Positions 1 through 6,856 of a stretch of 15,599 nt of DNA are shown here, one piece after another. The notes beneath the pieces were generated by a model. The model saw only the letters and a list, made by a program, of their open reading frames with translations, had not been told where the DNA came from and did not search any database. Within the stretch, counting starts at the first letter, position 1. Every line of letters starts with the position of its first letter. A program made the position numbers and the translations under genes. The stretch comes from Eubacterium sp. Lineage in GTDB: Bacteria; Bacillota_A; Clostridia; Lachnospirales; Lachnospiraceae. The stretch covers positions 1 through 15,599 of the forward strand of contig JAILEL010000458.1 of assembly GCA_024687845.1 (NCBI GenBank), in the 5' to 3' direction.

Positions 1-83
1 CGGAAAGTACGTGCTACCCGCACTCTATCGTCGGCATCGCAGACACTTTCCTCATACGTCTGAAATTCCTGCTTCGCAGGAAC
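1..83. other. GC-richer structured segment at left edge, no gene recognised
   Basis: This edge segment is visibly richer in G+C than the other spacers here. It contains several short inverted repeats: GGAAAGT (2-8) with ACTTTCC (45-51), CAGAC (40-44) with GTCTG (58-62), and a compact hairpin TTCCTGC-TTC-GCAGGAA (66-82). The first two pairs overlap and cannot form fully at the same time. No credible reading frame was found in it. It could be the end of a structured RNA, the flank of a repeat element, or the tail of a downstream unit cut by the window. In related Firmicutes rpoZ often follows gmk, but no rpoZ is visible here. Confidence 0.35.
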
Positions 84-150
84 GATAAGAATTACATATA
101 ATGGGTCTTAGCCCACAAGTGGTCACGACCTATTATATGTAATTCTTATC
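84..150. repeat. Long inverted repeat / hairpin downstream of gmk
   Basis: The arms are 84-107 and 127-150, 24 nt each. All positions pair, with one G:T wobble (G103 opposite T131), around a 19-nt loop (108-126). The loop itself contains CCAC/GTGG (113-116 and 119-122). It lies 30 bp after the gmk stop in the direction of transcription. No T-run follows either arm, so it is not a canonical intrinsic terminator. It could protect or process the gmk 3' end, or be a small non-autonomous palindromic element. The motif copy at 151-166 abuts it directly. Confidence 0.85.
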
Positions 151-166
151 TACTGTGAATAGTAAC
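151..166 (-). repeat. Dispersed intergenic motif, copy A
   Basis: On the minus strand this reads GTTACTATTCACAGTA. It is one of the clearest copies of a motif found in several spacers of this window, with consensus GTTACTATTCAYRG. It sits between the gmk stop and the 84-150 hairpin, with the hairpin starting immediately at the CAGTA end. Its function is unknown. Confidence 0.65.
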
Positions 167-179
167 GCTCGAAATCATA

Positions 180-809
180 TTATACCTCATTTCCTACGTA
201 TTCTTCAAGCTCTTTCTTCAAATCTATTAAAAACTGAGTTTTATTTTCCTTTTTACACATCTCACTTACTACTACAGAATGAACTGAATCAACACATGTT
301 TCAAGGTCATCATTAACGACAATATATTCATAGTTTTCCATAGATTCAGCTTCTTCAGATGCTCTTGCAATTCTCTTGGCAATTACAGCTTCACTCTCAG
401 TTCCTCTTCCTGAAAGTCTTTCCTTAAGGGTTGCAATGTCCTTGGTAGTAATAAAAATAAGAATTGCATTTGGATACTGTGACTTAATGTTCATAGCACC
501 CTGAACTTCAATCTCAAGAATCACATTTTTTCCGGCAGCTATCTCATCCTCAACGAATTTGCGAGGAGTTCCATAATAATTATCAACATACTGAGCCCAC
601 TCAATAAGACCATTGTAATCTATGAGCGACATAAACTCAGGAACCGTTTTAAAATAATAATCCTTCCCATCCACCTCTCCTTCTCTTGGAGATCTTGTAG
701 TAGCCGAAATCGAAAGGCTATAATCATATTTTTCCAGTAGACGTTTTACCACGGTGCCCTTTCCAGCTCCAGAAAAACCTGAAATAACAATTAATCTTCC
801 TTTACTCAT
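180..809 (-). CDS. gmk: Guanylate kinase
   Basis: A 209-residue cytosolic enzyme that phosphorylates GMP (and dGMP) with ATP to give GDP, essential for guanine nucleotide supply and for clearing GMP. The P-loop is at residues 11-19 (GFSGAGKGT; many homologues have P where this has F). The GMP-binding segment SATTRSPREGE is at 35-45, YGTP at 79-82 and ILEIEVQGA at 97-105, followed by the lid region around RLSGRG (131-136). Length is normal for the family. The ATG at 809 has a good ribosome binding site, AAAGGGG with 6 nt spacing. It follows yicC by 39 bp and is probably cotranscribed with it. The remA (DUF370) gene that often lies between these two genes in Firmicutes is absent. Identification is secure. 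Confidence 0.97.
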   Translation of the reverse strand: MSKGRLIVISGFSGAGKGTVVKRLLEKYDYSLSISATTRSPREGEVDGKDYYFKTVPEFMSLIDYNGLIEWAQYVDNYYGTPRKFVEDEIAAGKNVILEIEVQGAMNIKSQYPNAILIFITTKDIATLKERLSGRGTESEAVIAKRIARASEEAESMENYEYIVVNDDLETCVDSVHSVVVSEMCKKENKTQFLIDLKKELEEYVGNEV

Positions 810-824
810 ATATGCCCCTTTCTA

Positions 825-840
825 TTAATATTCACAGTAA
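825..840 (+). repeat. Possible weak copy of the dispersed motif (copy B)
   Basis: On the plus strand it reads TTAATATTCACAGTAA, sharing the 11-mer TATTCACAGTA with copy A. It lies in the 39-bp yicC-gmk spacer, just upstream of the gmk ribosome binding site. No hairpin is obvious beside it. It may be coincidence in AT-rich sequence. Confidence 0.3.
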
Positions 841-848
841 TCAAAAAA

Positions 849-1733
849 TTATTCTATATTTTGAACTTGTTCTCTAACTTTTTCTATACATGTTTTCATA
901 TTGAGACCGATATCTGTAACTGCCAGGCTGTCTGATTTGGACAGTGTGGTATTCGCCTCACGGTTCATTTCCTGAACTATAAAGTCAAGTCTTCTGCCGA
1001 TAGAATCTGCATTCTCTTCGCCCAGAAGATTTCTGACCTCTTCAATATGACTATGAAGTCTTACAAGTTCTTCATCAACCGCCACCTTATCCGAATAGAT
1101 AGTTACTTCCTGAACTATTCTTGCCTCATCTATATCTGTAACCTCGAGAAGCTTCTGTACCTTCTCAGTCAGCTTTTCTCTGAACTCTTCTATCATCTTC
1201 GGAGCAAGCTCATCAACCTGACAGGTCAGGCTTTCAAGTTCATTCATTTTATCCAGCATATCCTTGGCAAGTCTGGCACCTTCTCTGGCCCTCGACTCCA
1301 TAAACTGTTTTCCAGCTTCATCAAGAACCTTCTCAATTACAGTATATTCCTCATCTTCAACGTAATAATTTTCTTCCACAGTGAAAACATCCGGAAATCT
1401 TGCAATAACTGTAGGCTTATATTCCTCTTCAAGCCCAAAGTCCTTTTCGATACTACGCAGATGATTCATGTACTGCTCTGCAACTTCTTTATCATATTTT
1501 ACAGTAAAACCAGAAGACTTAAGGTTCGAATATGTTATAAACACATCAACCTTTCCACGCTCTACATATTTCTTAATCCTGTTTCTGATTTCAGGTTCAA
1601 ATCTGCTTATACTTCTTGGCAGCTTTACACTGATATCACAATATCTGTGGTTAACAGATTTCATTTCAATAATTATTTTTCTTGCATCGTCAGAATACTC
1701 ACCTCTGCCGAAGCCTGTCATACTATAAACCAT
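849..1733 (-). CDS. yicC: YicC/YloC-family endoribonuclease
   Basis: About 294 residues. The N-terminus MVYSMTGFGRGEY is the hallmark of the YicC N-terminal domain. The C-terminal domain carries the expected run around RRLDFIVQEMNREAN and ends in a basic/amphipathic helix. E. coli YicC is an RNA endonuclease linked to small-RNA turnover and B. subtilis YloC is its homologue; the precise substrate here is unknown. The frame is open four codons further, to a GTG at 1745. I prefer the ATG at 1733 because it matches the family start and has a GTGAG 7 nt upstream, whereas the GTG has no binding site. It is the first gene of a probable yicC-gmk unit with a promoter at 1843-1872. Family call is secure; the start is likely. 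Confidence 0.93.
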   Translation of the reverse strand: MVYSMTGFGRGEYSDDARKIIIEMKSVNHRYCDISVKLPRSISRFEPEIRNRIKKYVERGKVDVFITYSNLKSSGFTVKYDKEVAEQYMNHLRSIEKDFGLEEEYKPTVIARFPDVFTVEENYYVEDEEYTVIEKVLDEAGKQFMESRAREGARLAKDMLDKMNELESLTCQVDELAPKMIEEFREKLTEKVQKLLEVTDIDEARIVQEVTIYSDKVAVDEELVRLHSHIEEVRNLLGEENADSIGRRLDFIVQEMNREANTTLSKSDSLAVTDIGLNMKTCIEKVREQVQNIE

Positions 1734-1769
1734 TTTTATTCTCACATTCTTATGATTTTTTTATTTTTT

Positions 1770-1825
1770 CAATAGGTACTTAGCAAGCTTAATCGTTATT
1801 TGTTCTACATATATCTTACCTACTG
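1770..1825 (-). other. Possible hairpin in the yicC leader
   Basis: On the minus strand CAGTAGGTA (1825-1817) can pair with TACCTATTG (1778-1770), 9 bp including one G:T pair, around a 38-nt loop. It lies in the roughly 100-nt leader between the predicted promoter and the yicC start. The loop contains GCAAGCTT (1783-1790), an 8-mer also present in the loops of the hairpins near 1942 and 5215. A regulatory role is only a guess. Confidence 0.25.
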
Positions 1826-1842
1826 AACAGTTACCATTTTTC

Positions 1843-1872
1843 ATTATACGATAAACAACATTATTTTTTCAA
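1843..1872 (-). promoter_or_regulatory. Predicted sigma-A promoter for yicC-gmk
   Basis: On the minus strand the -35 is TTGAAA (1872-1867) and the -10 is a perfect TATAAT (1848-1843), 18 nt apart. Transcription would start near 1836, giving a leader of about 100 nt before the yicC ATG at 1733. This is the best promoter match in the window and separates yicC-gmk from the CoA-transferase unit upstream. Confidence 0.65.
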
Positions 1873-1895
1873 TTGTCTTTTATTATCTTTTCAAT

Positions 1896-1911
1896 GTTAC
1901 TATTCACGGTT
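1896..1911 (+). repeat. Dispersed intergenic motif, copy C
   Basis: On the plus strand it reads GTTACTATTCACGGTT, matching copy A at 12 of the first 13 positions or better. Its CGG side faces the hairpin at 1915-1967, only a few bases away. It is in inverted orientation to copy A, so the two copies bracket the yicC-gmk unit with their hairpins on the outside. Confidence 0.65.
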
Positions 1912-1914
1912 TAT

Positions 1915-1967
1915 GAGATAGCTAATCAAAAAAGAGTGCTTGCAAGCTTTTTTTGATTACCTATCTC
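1915..1967 (-). terminator. Terminator-like hairpin after the CoA-transferase gene
   Basis: The arms 1915-1933 and 1949-1967 pair at 18 of 19 positions (one C:C mismatch, 1922/1960) around a 15-nt loop holding the palindrome GCTTGCAAGC. The arms carry an A-run and a T-run next to the loop, so a shorter hairpin with a U-tract could form on either strand: a possible bidirectional terminator. The CoA-transferase stop codon TAG (1963-1961) lies inside the stem, so the stem begins within the coding sequence. Confidence 0.5.
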
Positions 1968-3301
1968 TTATTAGAGCGACGCCATATCTTCCTTTCCTGA
2001 GCCTCTTTTATAAGTTCATCCCGAAAATCTGGATGAGCGATAGAAATAAGGTCTTCTGCCCGCTCCCAGGTTGACTTACCTTCAAGGTTTATAACTCCGA
2101 ATTCGGTTGCGATAAAATACACCTGACTTCTTGGTGAAGTAATAATATCTCCATTAAACTGAGGCAGGATTCTGGAATGAAGAGTGCCATCTTTTCCTGT
2201 ATATCTTGAGGTCATACAGATAAATGCCTTACCACCCCTGGAAGCAGATGCTCCTGCAAGAAAATCCAGCTGTCCTCCTGTTCCACTAAGCTGTCTTGAA
2301 CCCGAGCTTTCTGCTGCAACCTGGCCATAGAGATCTACAGCAACACATCCATTTATAGAAACCATATTATCGAGCTGAGCTATTACACTTGGTCGGTTTA
2401 CATATTCAAGTGGATATGCTGCAATTCCATGATTATCATCCAGCCATTCATAGAGTTCATTTGACCCAACCGCGCAGCCAAATACTCCTTTCCCACGATC
2501 AATATTTTTAAGCTTATTTGTCAGCTTTCCAGATTCATGAAGCTTTAGATAAGCATCTGTACAAAGCTCGGTATGCATTCCCAGATCCTTGATATCTGAC
2601 TGGGCAATAAGCTCTCCTATTGCATTTGGTATACTCCCTATTCCAAGCTGGAGGTTAGCTCCATCAACAATATAAGGAAGAATATGAGAAGCTATTTCCT
2701 TATGAATAGGTTTTGGAACTATTGGCAGCAGATTCGTAAATTCTTCATGAGCTCCTTCAACTATATAGTCAACCTCTGATATGTGAATACATTCACTATA
2801 ACCACCATGTATCTTCGGCATATTTTCATTTACTTCAACAATTACTATATCAGCCTTCTCACATATCGGACCAGCAACTCCGGTATTCACAGAAAAATTA
2901 AAATAGCCGTGCTTATCCATAGGTGAAACGCTCACCATGACTACATTTACCTTGATAAAGAATTCGTAGTAAGCCGCATTGTTGTGAAACACCATCGGTA
3001 TATAATAGCATAGTCCTCTGTCGCACAGCTTTCTCTCATAGGACGAGCAGTGCCAGCTATGGTATACAAAATGCTCCTGACTCTCATCACACTCAGCAAC
3101 CTCAATAGGGCCAGCAATCAGATTTCCCCTGATCTTCACATCAAAAAGCTCATCTTTTCTCGCCGCCAGGGCTTTATCAAGAAGTACTGGCATTCCAAGT
3201 GAACTGGTATAATCCACCCAGTCTCCGCTCTTTACTACTGCAACAGCCTCTTCTGGAGTTCTTAGTTTTTTATTATATTCTTTTGAATAATCCCTCAGCA
3301 T
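1961..3301 (-). CDS. Acetyl-CoA hydrolase/transferase family CoA-transferase, butyryl-CoA:acetate type
   Basis: A 446-residue class I CoA-transferase. Members move CoA between acetate and butyrate, 4-hydroxybutyrate, propionate or succinate through a glutamyl-CoA thioester. The CoA-binding GIGSIPNAIG is at residues 220-229, the likely catalytic glutamate is E245 in HTEL, and the oxyanion-hole loop GGQLDF is at 342-347. The length and the YHSWH and PMDKHG segments resemble the butyrate-forming enzymes of gut Clostridia, which would make this the last step of butyrate production. Substrate choice cannot be read from sequence alone, and 4-hydroxybutyrate or another acid is possible. The ATG at 3301 has GGGGGA 7 nt upstream. 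It follows rqcH by 26 bp, so it is probably cotranscribed, although no functional link is known. Confidence 0.88.
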   Translation of the reverse strand: MLRDYSKEYNKKLRTPEEAVAVVKSGDWVDYTSSLGMPVLLDKALAARKDELFDVKIRGNLIAGPIEVAECDESQEHFVYHSWHCSSYERKLCDRGLCYYIPMVFHNNAAYYEFFIKVNVVMVSVSPMDKHGYFNFSVNTGVAGPICEKADIVIVEVNENMPKIHGGYSECIHISEVDYIVEGAHEEFTNLLPIVPKPIHKEIASHILPYIVDGANLQLGIGSIPNAIGELIAQSDIKDLGMHTELCTDAYLKLHESGKLTNKLKNIDRGKGVFGCAVGSNELYEWLDDNHGIAAYPLEYVNRPSVIAQLDNMVSINGCVAVDLYGQVAAESSGSRQLSGTGGQLDFLAGASASRGGKAFICMTSRYTGKDGTLHSRILPQFNGDIITSPRSQVYFIATEFGVINLEGKSTWERAEDLISIAHPDFRDELIKEAQERKIWRRSNKR

Positions 3302-3327
3302 ATATTATCCCCCATAACATAAGTACC

Positions 3328-5124
3328 TCACTCTACTAATTCCACATTATCCTTAGATGGTTCGGCCATCATAGAATAGTTGGTATGATAGATTACGTAA
3401 CCTGGATTTGACTGAGGCGGTTTCTTTAAATACTTCCTCTCCGTGTAATCTATCTCTACCTTTTTAGTATCCCCCGAACTGCAGTAAAGCGCAGCAAGTG
3501 ATGCAGCCTCTTCAAATACACTGTCAGGAACGTCTTCCATACCCCTGTCCTCAGCTTTCAGCTTGACAATAACATGAGATCCCGGAATATTCTTTGAATG
3601 AAACCAGATATCCTTACCAGTTGCAAGTCCAAAGGTTATCTCTTCATTTTGAATATTGTTCTTACCGACGAATATATCATACCCCTCACTGGATCTGAAA
3701 TGAAGCGGTTTTCCTGCCTCCTGTTTTCTTGCCCCTTTGCTTTTTTCTTTTTTCTTTATTATGCCCGTCTGCTGGAGTTCCTTTCTTATTTCCGATATAT
3801 CATTTTCTCCAGATGCCATTTCAAGACTATGCCTTACTGAGAGAAGATAGTCCAGGTCTTCCTTAGTCTTCTGTACAAGTTCTGTAAGCGCCACATAGGT
3901 TCTTTTCTTTTTGTTATACTTAGCAAAATACTTTTGGGCATTTTCATGTCCTGTCAGACTCACATCAAGCGGTATTGTAATATTCTGATTATCATAATAA
4001 TTGAGACATGTAATACTGTCTTCTCCACCCTTCAGTTCGTAGCTGTATGTATTCAGTAATTCGCCATATATTCTGTATTTTTCTCTATCCTCAGTGCTCC
4101 TGAGCTGTTCCCTCTGCAGATCATACTTTTTCGTTGTTCTTTCAATCGCAGATGTCAGAACCTTCTTTATATCAGCAGAACCAGAACGAACATTTATAGT
4201 CTGCTGTTTTTTCTCATAGAAGCTGATAAGTGCCTGAGACATTGTTTCAGACGCTCTCACATCATCATATGAAACAAGTGTCAGTGCATGATAATCCTTT
4301 GGAATTCCATCGATATATGCAATACACGGACTATAATTTTCACTCTTAATGCTTGTATTAATATCACTAAATACATTATACAGACTATTTTGTTGTTCCT
4401 CTGTAATATCTTCAAAGGTTGCCCGGCTGTCTATACCTGCGCGATATACAATTTCCTCTGAAATACCTTTAGAAAAGCCTGCAAATGTACTAAATATGCT
4501 TTTAACTATCACATTCTGTCTGCTGGCTCCATTATTCGTAAGGCTGTCAAAAAACTCATCTTTTGAAATATCGCCAACCCTAATATCCTTCTTTCCCTGG
4601 GAATCAGGCAGAATGTATTCTTTTCCTGGAAATATAATACGTTCATTTAATTCTTTCCCACTTTCAAGAGCATTACTTAGGTCTGGCATTACCTTTTTCA
4701 TGGAATCTATTATATTCAGTTCAGAATCTGTAAGTATAATATTACTCTGCCTTCCCATTATTTCTACTATGAGATGACGTTCACTGATATCCCCCATTTC
4801 ATCCATGTGTTCAAAAACAAAATCAAATATTCTGTCAAAATTAGGCTGTCTGATATCTGTCAGTCTTCCATTAGACAAATGCTTTCTAAGAAGCATGCAG
4901 AAGGCTGGTGCCTGCATTGGTGCCTGGGGCAGATTCTGTGCTACATAAACAAGCGGAAGTGCAGCACTTGCAGAAATATATAATTTAGTCTGACCTTTAT
5001 ATCCTTTTATAGTAAACGTAATACTCTCAGAAGAAGGCTGCTGTACCTTTAGTACTCTTCCCCCCATACAGGAATTTTTTATTTCACTGATTACTGAGCT
5101 TATCACTATTCCATCGTATGCCAT
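3328..5124 (-). CDS. rqcH: RqcH, ribosome-associated quality control NFACT protein
   Basis: A 598-residue NFACT protein. In B. subtilis RqcH binds stalled 50S subunits carrying peptidyl-tRNA and recruits tRNA-Ala to add C-terminal alanine tails that mark the nascent chain for proteolysis. The NFACT-N domain spans about 1-180 and has D97-R98, at the same numbers as the B. subtilis pair needed for tRNA binding, plus GRQSN at 124-128. A helix-hairpin-helix-like middle follows, then coiled-coil stretches (about 316-360 and 395-450), a lysine-rich linker (457-472) and the NFACT-R domain (about 473-590) with DIWFHS at 505-510. It appears intact and functional. Older annotations call the family fibronectin-binding protein. 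The ATG at 5124 has GGAGA 8 nt upstream. The spacer before it is unusually structured. Confidence 0.95.
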   Translation of the reverse strand: MAYDGIVISSVISEIKNSCMGGRVLKVQQPSSESITFTIKGYKGQTKLYISASAALPLVYVAQNLPQAPMQAPAFCMLLRKHLSNGRLTDIRQPNFDRIFDFVFEHMDEMGDISERHLIVEIMGRQSNIILTDSELNIIDSMKKVMPDLSNALESGKELNERIIFPGKEYILPDSQGKKDIRVGDISKDEFFDSLTNNGASRQNVIVKSIFSTFAGFSKGISEEIVYRAGIDSRATFEDITEEQQNSLYNVFSDINTSIKSENYSPCIAYIDGIPKDYHALTLVSYDDVRASETMSQALISFYEKKQQTINVRSGSADIKKVLTSAIERTTKKYDLQREQLRSTEDREKYRIYGELLNTYSYELKGGEDSITCLNYYDNQNITIPLDVSLTGHENAQKYFAKYNKKKRTYVALTELVQKTKEDLDYLLSVRHSLEMASGENDISEIRKELQQTGIIKKKEKSKGARKQEAGKPLHFRSSEGYDIFVGKNNIQNEEITFGLATGKDIWFHSKNIPGSHVIVKLKAEDRGMEDVPDSVFEEAASLAALYCSSGDTKKVEIDYTERKYLKKPPQSNPGYVIYHTNYSMMAEPSKDNVELVE

Positions 5125-5151
5125 GATTTATGTCTCCATTTTTTTATTCTG

Positions 5152-5243
5152 TTTCTATTCATGGTTAACTCAAAAAACATTCTTAAGTCCACATCGAATA
5201 TGGCTTATTCTTAAGCAAGCTTAAATAAGCCATGAATAGTAGC
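5152..5243. repeat. Composite inverted-repeat element between glgA and rqcH (motif copies D1 and D2)
   Basis: CTATTCATGG (5155-5164) and CCATGAATAG (5230-5239) form a perfect 10-bp inverted repeat, about 85 bp end to end. Both ends are versions of the dispersed motif: plus 5152-5167 reads TTTCTATTCATGGTTA and minus 5243-5228 reads GCTACTATTCATGGCT. Inside, GGCTTATTCTTAAGC (5202-5216) pairs with GCTTAAATAAGCC (5219-5231) with a 2-nt bulge. The layout is like a miniature element with terminal inverted repeats, but no target-site duplication is obvious. Confidence 0.6.
5172..5215 (-). terminator. Candidate terminator inside the glgA-rqcH element
   Basis: On the minus strand two copies of the self-complementary CTTAAG (5215-5210 and 5187-5182) can pair, with an inner CCA/TGG. 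A run of six T follows (5177-5172). The first CTTAAG is also part of the 5202-5231 hairpin, so the two structures exclude each other. This is weak in G+C and might be only part of the repeat element. Confidence 0.3.
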
Positions 5244-5255
5244 ACTTATTACAAC

Positions 5256-5304
5256 ATAAGGACGGTTCTTACCAGTCTACAGCAGGTATTTGAATCGTCC
5301 TTAT
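5256..5304 (+). terminator. Stable hairpin downstream of glgA, T-rich on the plus side
   Basis: ATAAGGACGGTTC (5256-5268) pairs with GAATCGTCCTTAT (5292-5304) over 13 bp including one G:T pair when read as plus-strand RNA. A nested TACC/GGTA tightens the loop. On the plus strand a T-rich stretch (CTTCTTTATTTATT) follows. On the minus strand, the direction in which glgA is read, the wobble becomes an A:C mismatch and no T-run follows. It is thus a better terminator for the strand that carries no gene. Confidence 0.45.
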
Positions 5305-5351
5305 CTTCTTTATTTATTATGAATTACATTTTCTACTACAGTCACAAAATA

Positions 5352-6788
5352 TTAAATCTCATTATAGAGCTGTTCGTAGATTTTAGCGCTTTGATCCCAG
5401 CTGTAATCCTGCTCCATGGCACGTTTCATCATTAACTGCCATGCATCCTTATAATCAAAGAATATTCTCTTCGAATAGTTGATCGTATTCAGAAGTTCTC
5501 TTGCGTCATAGTTTGCAAAACTGAAGCCTGTTCCTGTTCCGTCATATTCATTATATGGCTGAACTGTATCCTTAAGTCCTCCTGTTTCACGAACAATTGG
5601 AAGTGAACCATACTTAAGTGCCATAAGCTGTGTCAGTCCACAAGGTTCAAATCTTGATGGAACAAGAATAGAATCACAACCAGCATATATCTTATGTGAC
5701 AATTCATCACTGAAATATATGTTTGCCGAAAGCTTAGCAGGATGGAAGCCTTGATAATATCTGAACATATCCTCATATCTTCTATCACCTGTACCAAGCA
5801 CAACGAGCTGGGTTCCATCAGTCATGATATCATTCATGATATGATCGATAAGGTCTAGTCCCTTCTGATCCGTAAGTCTTGAAACGATACCCATTACATA
5901 TGCATTTTCATCTTCCGGAAGACCAAGCTCCTTCTGAAGAGCAAGCTTATTCTTAAGTTTATTCTTCTTATAATTTCTTATGTTATATTTGCAGGCTATC
6001 TTCTCATCCTTTGCCGGATTGAATACATCATAATCAATTCCGTTTACTATACCCCAGAGCGACTGCCAGCGAGCCTGAAGCAATCCATCAAGTCCTTCTC
6101 CATAATAAGGAGTCTGAATCTCATGAGCATATGTATTTGAAACTGTTGTAATCTTGTCCGCATATACAAGTCCGCCCTTAAGCATGCTTGCATCCTTATT
6201 CATTTCCAGCTTATCAGGAGTGAAAAGATAATCCGGAAGTCCTGAATATTCCTGGATGGTCTTGATATCCCATTTGCCCTGGAACTGCAGATTATGAATA
6301 GTCATAACTGACTTGATTCCCTGATAGAAAGGATTGCTTGCAAAAAGTGTCTTAAGATAAACTGGTACAAGTCCTGACTGCCAGTCATGGCAATGAACAA
6401 TGTCAGGTCTGAAACCAATACTCGGAAGTATTGAAAGCGCTGCCTTACAGAAATAACAGTATTTCTCAATATCCCATTTAACATCTCCGTAGATATTGAA
6501 ACCACTGAAATAGTATTCGTTATCGATAAAGTAAATAGGAACACCTTCATATTCCATATACATAACGCCAACATACTGTTGTTTCCATCCAATATCCATA
6601 TGGAAATGAGTCAGATATTTCATCTTACTCTTATACTTCTCAGGAAGACACATATAATTCGGAATTATAACGCGTACATCATATTCATTTCTGTTAAACT
6701 TCTTAGGAAGTGTACCAACAACATCTGCAAGTCCACCCGTCTTGATAAATGGTACACATTCAGAAGCAATATAAACAACTTTCTTCAT
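5352..6788 (-). CDS. glgA: Glycogen synthase (ADP-glucose, GT5)
   Basis: A 478-residue bacterial/plastid-type glycogen synthase that adds glucose from ADP-glucose to the non-reducing end of an alpha-1,4-glucan. The N-terminal Rossmann domain has the ADP-binding KTGGL at residues 16-20 and HCHDWQSGL at 132-140. The C-terminal domain has SRLTDQKG at 303-310 with the expected Arg and Lys, and the conserved E381 in RFEPCGL, followed by TGGLKDTV (402-409). Length is normal. The ATG at 6788 has GGAGGGG 6 nt upstream. No other glg gene is in the window, so it seems to stand alone here; in many Clostridia glgC and glgD are elsewhere or nearby. A possible promoter lies in the 62-bp spacer upstream. 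Confidence 0.96.
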   Translation of the reverse strand: MKKVVYIASECVPFIKTGGLADVVGTLPKKFNRNEYDVRVIIPNYMCLPEKYKSKMKYLTHFHMDIGWKQQYVGVMYMEYEGVPIYFIDNEYYFSGFNIYGDVKWDIEKYCYFCKAALSILPSIGFRPDIVHCHDWQSGLVPVYLKTLFASNPFYQGIKSVMTIHNLQFQGKWDIKTIQEYSGLPDYLFTPDKLEMNKDASMLKGGLVYADKITTVSNTYAHEIQTPYYGEGLDGLLQARWQSLWGIVNGIDYDVFNPAKDEKIACKYNIRNYKKNKLKNKLALQKELGLPEDENAYVMGIVSRLTDQKGLDLIDHIMNDIMTDGTQLVVLGTGDRRYEDMFRYYQGFHPAKLSANIYFSDELSHKIYAGCDSILVPSRFEPCGLTQLMALKYGSLPIVRETGGLKDTVQPYNEYDGTGTGFSFANYDARELLNTINYSKRIFFDYKDAWQLMMKRAMEQDYSWDQSAKIYEQLYNEI

Positions 6789-6826
6789 TTGAAACCCCTC
6801 CGATAATAGTTTTTTCCCACAAATCT

Positions 6827-6856
6827 AATATATCACATACAGCAAATTTATTACAA
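6827..6856 (-). promoter_or_regulatory. Possible promoter for glgA
   Basis: On the minus strand TTGTAA (6856-6851) and TATATT (6832-6827) are separated by 18 nt. The -35 overlaps the stop codon of the preceding kinase-like gene. The -10 matches consensus at 5 of 6 and the -35 at 4 of 6, which in AT-rich sequence is only suggestive. Confidence 0.35.

Noticed and set aside
84..150. Intrinsic terminator of gmk
   Set aside because: The hairpin is strong but no U-tract follows on the transcribed strand, so I list it as an inverted repeat.
1734..1745. GTG start for yicC at 1745
   Set aside because: No binding site upstream, and the family begins directly at M(V)xSMTGFGR.
1047..1775. Long plus-strand open frame opposite yicC
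   Set aside because: It is the antisense shadow of a clear YicC gene; the translation is rich in Phe/Ile/Leu/Cys with no family features.
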